Translations under genes and position numbers: made by a program
Assembly: GCA_017501865.1 (NCBI GenBank)
Contig: JAFVWD010000312.1
Location: forward strand, 1-5,681
Length of the DNA: 5,681 nucleotides
Origin: Clostridia bacterium
Lineage (GTDB): Bacteria; Bacillota; Clostridia; Oscillospirales; Acutalibacteraceae
Direction: 5' to 3'
The notes under the pieces: model-generated
The model's database searches: none
Told to the model about the DNA's origin: nothing
The model's input: only the letters and a program-made list of their open reading frames with translations
Shown here: positions 1 to 4,964 of the stretch, piece by piece
Layout of the letters: every line of letters begins with the position of its first letter
Numbering within the stretch: position 1 is the stretch's first letter

Positions 1-939
1 CACACTCTTATAAACAATATAACTCTGAGCATTTGCTACCTTATTCCAGGTAACCTTTACACCGTTTTTATTATTGATTCTTTTTACTGTTGGTGTGCTG
101 AGAGAAAGCTTGGTAACATCACCGAATTTAATTCCGTTATTCTTAGCATACTTCTCTGTAGCGCTACCTTTTTTACCGAAAATTTTAAATTCAGCATCTG
201 ACTTATCGTAAACAACGTAGCCGAAGCTTTTTTTAGAAAGTGTTTTTACACTTCCCGGAATTACAATACTATTTAATTTCTGCGTACCGTAAAAAGCCTG
301 TTCACCGACGGAAGTTAAGCCCTCAGGAAGAATTACCGTTTTCAAAGATGAATTCATATAGAATGCATAATTTCCGATTGAAGTAACACCTTTATTAATT
401 TTTACTGTTTCTAACAGACTACAGTCAGCAAATGCCATTTCACCAATTGTTTTTACATTACCCGGAATTGTAACTGTGGTTAAGCTGTAGCAATTTTTGA
501 AAGCTGCTTTTGGAATTGCAGTTATACCTTTACCTATTTTTATGCTGCTTAACTTATTGTTATGGCTGAATGCATAATTACCAATTGATTTTACAGAATC
601 AGGAATTGTAATAGATTTTACTGAGTGAATCTGTGAAAATGCGCTATAACCTATTGCAGTAACTGTAGCAGGTATTACTATTGATGTAATATTACCGCAA
701 TACTGAAATGCATTATCTCCGATTTTAGTTACAGGCTTACCCTTATAGCTTTTCGGAATAGAAACTGCACCTTTAGCATCATCTTTACAATCTGTCACAC
801 AGTAGCTTTTACCGTTACTGTTTAATTTAAATGTCAAATCGCTCTGAGATGCAGCATTAGCTTTAATTGTAACAGGTGTTGATATAAAGACGCCCATTAC
901 AAGAACAAATGCTAAAAATACACTTAAAAATTTTTTCAT
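1..939 (-). CDS. Secreted BspA-like leucine-rich-repeat protein with fibronectin III start (3' end cut off)
   Basis: The frame is open from ATG at 939 to the window edge, giving 313 residues without a stop; the C-terminus is missing. The start follows AAGGAGG with 8 nt spacing. Residues 1-29 look like a Sec signal peptide: MKK, a hydrophobic core (FLSVFLAFVLVMGVFI), then a signal peptidase I site near ANA|A. Residues 34-72 form a cap ending in KGKPVTKI. Residues 73-233 are seven BspA-type LRR units (LRR_5 style, I-G-x-x-A-F...L-x-x-I-x-I-P). Residues 234-273 are a diverged last unit ending in the typical GSATEKYAKNNGIKF. Residues 277-313 (VKVTWNKV...YIVYKS) look like the first strands of a fibronectin type III domain. 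The family is generally exported and associated with surface attachment or host and glycan interaction; the ligand here is unknown. Any anchor (LPXTG, dockerin or SLH) would lie outside the window. The gene has its own promoter and is separate from the aro operon. Confidence 0.88.
   Translation of the reverse strand, partial: MKKFLSVFLAFVLVMGVFISTPVTIKANAASQSDLTFKLNSNGKSYCVTDCKDDAKGAVSIPKSYKGKPVTKIGDNAFQYCGNITSIVIPATVTAIGYSAFSQIHSVKSITIPDSVKSIGNYAFSHNNKLSSIKIGKGITAIPKAAFKNCYSLTTVTIPGNVKTIGEMAFADCSLLETVKINKGVTSIGNYAFYMNSSLKTVILPEGLTSVGEQAFYGTQKLNSIVIPGSVKTLSKKSFGYVVYDKSDAEFKIFGKKGSATEKYAKNNGIKFGDVTKLSLSTPTVKRINNKNGVKVTWNKVANAQSYIVYKSV
241..723 (-). repeat. Seven tandem 23-residue (69-bp) leucine-rich repeat units within the BspA-like gene
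   Basis: Units start at residues 73, 96, 119, 142, 165, 188 and 211, each exactly 23 residues with no insertion or deletion. The consensus is I-G-x-x-A-F-x-x-C/x-x-x-L-x-x-I-x-I-P-x-x-V-T/K-S/T. Position 9 is cysteine in units 1, 4 and 5 (C81, C150, C173), a common variant in this repeat family. The units are similar at protein level but clearly diverged at DNA level, so this is an old coding repeat and not a recent DNA duplication. Confidence 0.9.
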
Positions 940-963
940 TAAAATTTCCTCCTTAATTTTAAT
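938..963 (-). promoter_or_regulatory. AU-only 5' leader hairpin with Shine-Dalgarno in the loop
   Basis: On the minus strand a perfect 9-bp inverted repeat (ATTAAAATT at 963-955 and AATTTTAAT at 946-938) encloses an 8-nt loop, AAGGAGGA, which is the ribosome-binding site of the LRR gene. The last two pairs at the base use the A and U of the AUG start codon. From the predicted start point near 965 this hairpin would fill almost the whole leader. All pairs are A-U, so it is weak and could be chance in AT-rich DNA. A role in translation control or mRNA protection is inference only. Confidence 0.45.
948..954 (-). promoter_or_regulatory. Strong Shine-Dalgarno for the BspA-like gene
   Basis: AAGGAGG on the minus strand, 8 nt before ATG at 939. 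It is the full consensus anti-16S sequence and fixes the start of the LRR protein at the residue beginning its signal peptide. Confidence 0.9.
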
Positions 964-971
964 ACAACTTC

Positions 972-1000
972 ATTATACATTAGTCTAATGCTTTAGTCAA
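972..1000 (-). promoter_or_regulatory. Near-consensus sigma-A promoter for the BspA-like gene
   Basis: On the minus strand a -35 box TTGACT (1000-995) and a perfect -10 box TATAAT (977-972) are separated by exactly 17 bp. A start point near 965 (G) or 963 (A) would give a leader of about 25 nt before ATG 939. Five of six -35 bases and all -10 bases match consensus, so the promoter should be intrinsically strong unless repressed. The -35 box lies immediately after the U-rich tail of the aro terminator. Confidence 0.88.
978..990 (-). promoter_or_regulatory. 13-bp dyad between -35 and -10, candidate operator
   Basis: CATTAG-A-CTAATG is a perfect 6-bp inverted repeat around one central base. It abuts the -10 box and fills most of the 17-bp spacer. 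A dimeric repressor bound here would occlude RNA polymerase. The symmetry does not extend further outward, no regulator gene is in the window, and short dyads arise by chance in AT-rich DNA, so the operator role is inference. Confidence 0.4.
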
Positions 1001-1040
1001 GAGAAAAAGCGGATGCAAAAACTTTCGCGTTTTTACATCC
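1000..1040 (-). terminator. Intrinsic terminator at the end of the aro operon
   Basis: It begins 10 nt after the DAHP synthase stop (TAA, 1053-1051). On the minus strand a 12-bp stem (GGATGTAAAAAC with GTTTTTGCATCC) closes a GCGAAA loop and is followed by GCTTTTTCTCTT. In the minus-strand RNA all twelve positions can pair, with one U-G wobble. In the plus-strand RNA the same position would be a C-A mismatch and the tail is poorer. This asymmetry supports termination of the minus-strand operon. Confidence 0.88.
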
Positions 1041-1050
1041 ACTTGCTTTA

Positions 1051-2079
1051 TTATAATGACTCAGCTATATCATAAATGAGCTTTTCTGTTTTCTCCCAGC
1101 CTAAGCACGGGTCGGTAATTGATTTACCGTAAATATTTTCACCGATTTTTTGTGCACCGTCTTCAATATAGCTCTCTATCATCAAGCCCTTTACAAGCTT
1201 TTTGATATCGGTATTATGTGCCATACTGTAAATAACATCTTTTGTAATTCTTATTTGCTCAAGATACTTTTTACCTGAGTTTGCGTGATTTACATCTATT
1301 ATTGCAGAAGGATTTGAAAGACCTGAAGCAGCATATAATTCGCTGAGCTTCTGTAAATCTTCGTAATGATAGTTTGAAATAGAGTGACCGTCTCTGTCTA
1401 CAAAGCCTCTCATTATAGCATGAGCATATGGGTTACCGTCACTTGTAACTTCCCAACCACGATAAATAAATGTATGTTGATGCTGAGCTGCAGTGATTGC
1501 GTTCATCATAATTGACAAGTCGCCACTTGTCGGATTCTTCATACCAACAGGAACCTCGAGTCCACTTGCAGCTAATCTGTGCTGCTGATTTTCTACACTT
1601 CTTGCACCTATAGCAACATAAGAAAGAATATCGGAAAGATAACGGTAGTTATCGGGATAAAGCATCTCATCTGCACAAGAGAAGCCTGTCTCCTTTAAGG
1701 CAGTCATATGAATATCACGAATAGCAACAATACCTTCATACATATCAGGTGCTTTATCAGGATTTGGCTGATGAACCATACCTTTGTACCCGTCACCTGT
1801 TGTTCTTGGTTTATTTGTGTAAATACGAGGAACTATAAAAATTTTATCCTTTACTTTTTCCTGCACCTCGCGAAGACGATGGATATAATCTAAAACCGCA
1901 TCTTTATAATCTGCAGAACAAGGACCAATTACAAGTAAAAACTTGTCTGATTCACCTGAGAATACAGCTTTTATTTCTTTGTCATTTTTAGCCTTTTGCT
2001 CTGTCATTTCCTTTGTTAAAGGAAAACGTTCCTTTACCTCCTGAGGAATTGGTAGTTTTCCTTTGAAATTCATACTCAT
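1051..2079 (-). CDS. aroF: 3-deoxy-7-phosphoheptulonate (DAHP) synthase, type I-alpha (AroF/G/H family)
   Basis: Cytoplasmic metalloenzyme condensing phosphoenolpyruvate and erythrose-4-phosphate to DAHP, the first step towards chorismate. Numbered from an upstream GTG at 2088 (345 residues), visible motifs are GPCS (55-58, metal Cys57), KPRTT (93-97, substrate phosphate), GARSVENQQHR (161-171), KNPTSGD (184-190), DVNHAN (265-270, metal His268), IES (Glu305) and GKSITDPCLGWE (Asp326). These match the four AroG metal ligands. Length is close to E. coli AroG (350), with no fused ACT or chorismate mutase domain. I prefer ATG at 2079 (342 residues): AGGATG at 2093-2088 lies 8 nt upstream, whereas it would touch the GTG. 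ATG 2073 is also possible. It is the last gene of the operon, just after aroA and before the terminator. Feedback inhibition by an aromatic amino acid is usual for the family, but which one cannot be read here. The aroF/G/H paralogue name is arbitrary. Confidence 0.95.
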   Translation of the reverse strand: MSMNFKGKLPIPQEVKERFPLTKEMTEQKAKNDKEIKAVFSGESDKFLLVIGPCSADYKDAVLDYIHRLREVQEKVKDKIFIVPRIYTNKPRTTGDGYKGMVHQPNPDKAPDMYEGIVAIRDIHMTALKETGFSCADEMLYPDNYRYLSDILSYVAIGARSVENQQHRLAASGLEVPVGMKNPTSGDLSIMMNAITAAQHQHTFIYRGWEVTSDGNPYAHAIMRGFVDRDGHSISNYHYEDLQKLSELYAASGLSNPSAIIDVNHANSGKKYLEQIRITKDVIYSMAHNTDIKKLVKGLMIESYIEDGAQKIGENIYGKSITDPCLGWEKTEKLIYDIAESL

Positions 2080-2087
2080 TTTCAACA

Positions 2088-2093
2088 CATCCT
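2088..2093 (-). promoter_or_regulatory. Ribosome-binding site overlapping the aroA stop, deciding the DAHP synthase start
   Basis: AGGATG (minus strand, 2093-2088) shares bases with the aroA stop TAG (2094-2092). It is 8 nt from ATG 2079, only 2 nt from TTG 2085, and overlaps GTG 2088. The spacing favours ATG 2079 and suggests that ribosomes finishing aroA reinitiate on this gene. Confidence 0.65.
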
Positions 2094-3300
2094 AAAACAT
2101 TGATAAATTTATTCCAAGTTTCCCGATATCCTTGAAAAATAGCGGGTAGCTTTTATTAACACATTCAGCATTTTCTATTTTTCCGCCGAAAACACTACAA
2201 ATAACGGCAAGCGACATCGCAATTCTGTGGTCGTTATTTCCGGAAAGTAATTCTTCCGGCTTAACTAATTCAGATTTTTTTATAATGATTTCATTTTCCG
2301 AAACCTTGATATCAGCAGAGAATTTTGATAATTCTTTTTTCATTATCTCGCCGCGGTCGCTCTCTTTTATTTTTAAACGTGATGTACCTTTCAGAACTGC
2401 ACCGTTCATAAGAACTGCCATAGTCATTAATACAGGCCCTAAATCAGGACAGTCTGTAATATCCAGAACAGGCATATCTTCTGAAAGACGTTCAAAATAC
2501 TCGCGGTAAATTTTATCACCTTGCGTACTTGTTTCTTTTAAACCGTTTACGGTAACACTTCCGCCGATTAAATTAAAAGCATCTAAAAATGCGGCATTTG
2601 ACCAGTCGCCCTCACAAAAGAGCTTACAAGGTGTAAATTTCTGATTTCCTTTAATTACAAAATCATATTCATTCGGTCGTTCAACCTCTATGCTGAACTC
2701 ATTTAATATCTCCAGGGTCAAATCTATATAAGGCGCGCTTTGCAAGGGAGTTGTAAGGTGTATAACACTATCCTGATTCAAAAGCGGCAAAGTAAAAAGA
2801 AGTCCCGTTAAAAACTGACTGCTTATGTCACCTCTGCATTCATAAATTCCACCCTTAAGGCTACCGCCGACAATAAGCTCCTCACCTGTTTTCTTTATAT
2901 AACAATTCTTTTTCGGAAAAACCTCTTCGTAAACAGTCTGCGGTCGTTCCATTAATCGTTTACTACCCGAAAAAACAACTTTTTCAGAATAAAGTAATGA
3001 CACGGGAATCAGAAATCTTAAAGTACTTCCGCTTTCATTGGCAAAAAGAGACAAGTCGGTCTCTTTGGTTTTTGGCGCCCCCCCTGAAACTCTGACAGTA
3101 TTATCAAAAAATTCAAAATGTGCACCGAATCCCTCAAGACATTTAACCGTTGCAGTTATATCTTCAGAGTCTGCTATATTTTCTATTATGGTTTCACCAT
3201 CACATAATGCCGCTCCGATTAAGGCACGGTGCATATAGCTTTTTGAGGCTCGTGCAGTTATTTCTCCTTTGGCTTTGCTTTTTTTTATTTCAACATTCAT
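2092..3300 (-). CDS. aroA: 5-enolpyruvylshikimate-3-phosphate (EPSP) synthase
   Basis: Transfers the enolpyruvyl group of PEP to shikimate-3-phosphate, step 6 of the pathway, in the cytoplasm. The 402 residues show the two-domain inside-out barrel motifs: ASKSYMHR (Lys20, Ser21, Arg25), NESGSTLRF (88-96, the loop corresponding to E. coli NAGTAMR), ERP (Arg119), GDISSQFLTGLL (158-167), GDWSNAAF (231-238), CPDLGP with catalytic Asp286, KESDR (Lys312, Glu313, Arg316), NDHR (356-359) and NKSYPLFF (Lys383). All expected catalytic and binding residues are visible. The glycine equivalent to E. coli Gly96 is kept (Gly91), but the proline after the motif arginine is phenylalanine. This alone does not establish glyphosate response. 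ATG 3300 follows the aroQ stop with no gap, and GAGAGG within aroQ lies 9 nt upstream, so translation is probably coupled. The gene contains an A8 run near its start and a G7 run at residues 73-75, but the frame is intact. The SGSTLRF and GDWSNAAF forms look clostridial. Confidence 0.97.
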   Translation of the reverse strand: MNVEIKKSKAKGEITARASKSYMHRALIGAALCDGETIIENIADSEDITATVKCLEGFGAHFEFFDNTVRVSGGAPKTKETDLSLFANESGSTLRFLIPVSLLYSEKVVFSGSKRLMERPQTVYEEVFPKKNCYIKKTGEELIVGGSLKGGIYECRGDISSQFLTGLLFTLPLLNQDSVIHLTTPLQSAPYIDLTLEILNEFSIEVERPNEYDFVIKGNQKFTPCKLFCEGDWSNAAFLDAFNLIGGSVTVNGLKETSTQGDKIYREYFERLSEDMPVLDITDCPDLGPVLMTMAVLMNGAVLKGTSRLKIKESDRGEIMKKELSKFSADIKVSENEIIIKKSELVKPEELLSGNNDHRIAMSLAVICSVFGGKIENAECVNKSYPLFFKDIGKLGINLSMF

Positions 3301-3732
3301 TTAACGCAACCTCTCAAGCAAAGCATCTATAGCCTCCAAATAACCATCGGTTCCGTGCCCCGTTATAGTTTTAAATGCATATTCTCTGACATAGCTTATC
3401 TGTCTGAAAGCTTCTCGTTGAGAAACCTCGGAAATATGTACCTCTACAGCGGGAATAGAAACTGCCTTTAAAGCATCTAAAATAGCTACACTTGTGTGTG
3501 TATATGCCGCAGGATTAATAACAATTCCGTCAAAGCTTCCGTATGCATTCTGAATTTCATCGACTATTGCACCTTCGTGATTTGACTGAAAGCATTTCAC
3601 CTCAAGCCAATTCTTTTTAGCATAATCTTCGATTTTTTCAACGAGATCTTTATATGTCTCATTACCGTATATTCCCGGCTCGCGAATTCCGAGCATATTA
3701 ATATTCGGTCCGTTAATTACAAGTATTTTCAT
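3301..3732 (-). CDS. aroQ: 3-dehydroquinate dehydratase, type II
   Basis: Dehydrates 3-dehydroquinate to 3-dehydroshikimate (step 3) by the type II trans-elimination; the active enzyme is normally a dodecamer. At 143 residues it is of typical length. All known active-site positions are visible: Asn10 in NGPNINMLG, Arg17 and Tyr22 in REPGIYG, QSNHEG (49-54), Asn73 and His79 in NPAAYTHTS, Asp86, His99 in VEVHISE, Arg110 in REAFR, and GHGTDGYL (125-132). These sit at a constant offset of two from the M. tuberculosis enzyme. The ATG overlaps the aroE-aroK stop by 4 nt (ATGA), with GAGG 8 nt upstream, so translation is probably coupled. The TAA stop abuts the aroA start. It is unrelated in fold to the type I AroD enzyme. 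Confidence 0.97.
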   Translation of the reverse strand: MKILVINGPNINMLGIREPGIYGNETYKDLVEKIEDYAKKNWLEVKCFQSNHEGAIVDEIQNAYGSFDGIVINPAAYTHTSVAILDALKAVSIPAVEVHISEVSQREAFRQISYVREYAFKTITGHGTDGYLEAIDALLERLR

Positions 3733-4964
3733 TGGATCACCCTCAATATTCTGTCAACAGTTTCTTCTATGATGCCACTTACATCTATTACCACATCACA
3801 AGTGCTTTTATATAAGTCATAGCGTTCATTATACCGTTTTTCTAAATCTGACTTATTTGATGACAGAGGTCTGTCGTCTGTTGTTATAAGCTTTTCTAAC
3901 GGTCTGTCTAAAAAGAACACCCTACCGTTTTCTTTCAGAAGCTCCATATTTTGCGGATTTAAAATTACTCCACCGCCCGTGGAAATTATTGAAGAAGTAT
4001 TTTTAGATAATTCAAAAACAGCCTTTGCTTCACATTCCCTGAAATATGCTTCACCGCTATTTCTGAAAATTTCCGGTATCGGGCACTTCTCGTTTTCTTC
4101 AACTAATTTATCTGAATCATAAAACCTTTTATTAAGCTCTTTTGAAAGAATTTCACCAACAGTAGTTTTTCCGCACGACGGCATACCCGTTAAAACAATG
4201 TTTTCTTTCTCGCTGAACAAGCTGCTGAATACCCTTTCAACATCATTTTCTGACACAGTAACATTTATAAAATGCTCTACTGCAACTGCTGCTTGCTTTA
4301 CAAGCATATAAAGCCCGCCAACCGCTTTAATGTTTCTCTTAAGTGCATCAAAAACAAGCTTTGAACGAAGCGGATTATACACTGCATCTACTACCCCGGA
4401 AAGATTTTTAAACCTTTCTACATCTACCGCGGAAGCATAAATAGCAGGATACATACCTACAGGAGTTGTGTTTATTATAACATCGACACAATCGCTTTTT
4501 TCATAAAGCATTTCATATGTTATAAAATCATCCTTCGCAGTTCTCGAAACCTTATATATTTTCTTAGCTCCCAAAGCTTCAGAAACTGCACAGGCGGTTT
4601 TCATTGTACCGCCGCTGCCTAAAACTGCAACAGTCTTGCCTTTTATTACTATACCTGCTTTTTCTATAAGACTTTTCATTCCGAAAAAATCTGTATTATA
4701 ACCGAAAAGCTTTCCGTTTTTATTGACTATAGTATTAACTGCACCAATTTTTCTTGCTTCATCTGAAATAGAATCAAGATATGGTATTACCGTTTCTTTA
4801 TAAGGGATAGTAACATTAATAGCCTTAAAGTCATGCTCCTTCATAAAGCTGTCAACATTCTCTTTTTCTATTTCCTTTAACTCGTATTTATAATCTGCAA
4901 GCTGATTATGTATTTCTTTGGAAAAGCTATGAGCAAGCCTTTCACCTATGCAACCGTATTCCAT
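3729..4964 (-). CDS. aroE-aroK: Fused shikimate dehydrogenase-shikimate kinase (AroE-AroK)
   Basis: One 411-residue chain carries two consecutive activities: NADPH reduction of 3-dehydroshikimate to shikimate, then ATP phosphorylation to shikimate-3-phosphate. Residues 1-250 are AroE: GERLAHSFS (shikimate-binding Ser13, Ser15), NVTIPYKE (catalytic Lys56), GAVNT (74-78), GYNTDFFG (catalytic Asp92), the dinucleotide loop GSGGTMKTA (116-124), VSRT (139-142, replacing the usual NRT), NTTPVGMYP (165-173), VYNPLRS (195-201) and GGLYMLVKQA (Gln224). Residues 253-411 are shikimate kinase: Walker A GMPSCGKTT (260-268), DSD (283-285), FRNSGEAYFRECE (300-312), STGGG (328-332), lid DDRPLSS (363-369) and RYDLY (381-385). 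Both domains look complete, slightly shorter than stand-alone enzymes, and almost without linker. ATG 4964 shares its A with the aroC stop (TAATG). The start is well supported because the shikimate-binding motif begins a few residues later, although the ribosome-binding site (GGTGA) is weak, consistent with coupling to aroC. Confidence 0.96.
   Translation of the reverse strand: MEYGCIGERLAHSFSKEIHNQLADYKYELKEIEKENVDSFMKEHDFKAINVTIPYKETVIPYLDSISDEARKIGAVNTIVNKNGKLFGYNTDFFGMKSLIEKAGIVIKGKTVAVLGSGGTMKTACAVSEALGAKKIYKVSRTAKDDFITYEMLYEKSDCVDVIINTTPVGMYPAIYASAVDVERFKNLSGVVDAVYNPLRSKLVFDALKRNIKAVGGLYMLVKQAAVAVEHFINVTVSENDVERVFSSLFSEKENIVLTGMPSCGKTTVGEILSKELNKRFYDSDKLVEENEKCPIPEIFRNSGEAYFRECEAKAVFELSKNTSSIISTGGGVILNPQNMELLKENGRVFFLDRPLEKLITTDDRPLSSNKSDLEKRYNERYDLYKSTCDVVIDVSGIIEETVDRILRVIQ

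Noticed and set aside
241..723. 69-bp periodicity as a CRISPR array or recent tandem DNA repeat
   Set aside because: The periodicity is at protein level (LRR units). The DNA units are diverged, and there are no identical repeats separated by unique spacers.
1052..1057. TATAAT on the plus strand as a promoter
   Set aside because: No good -35 box lies 16-18 bp upstream and no plausible plus-strand gene follows. It falls on the stop region of the DAHP synthase gene.
3279..3286. A8 run (minus strand) near the start of aroA as a programmed frameshift site
   Set aside because: The zero frame is complete and conserved on both sides, no alternative-frame product makes sense, and A-runs over Lys codons are common in AT-rich genomes.
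1708..3332. Several short plus-strand open frames opposite the DAHP synthase and aroA genes
   Set aside because: All are antisense to conserved coding sequence, lack ribosome-binding sites and domains, and are expected by chance.
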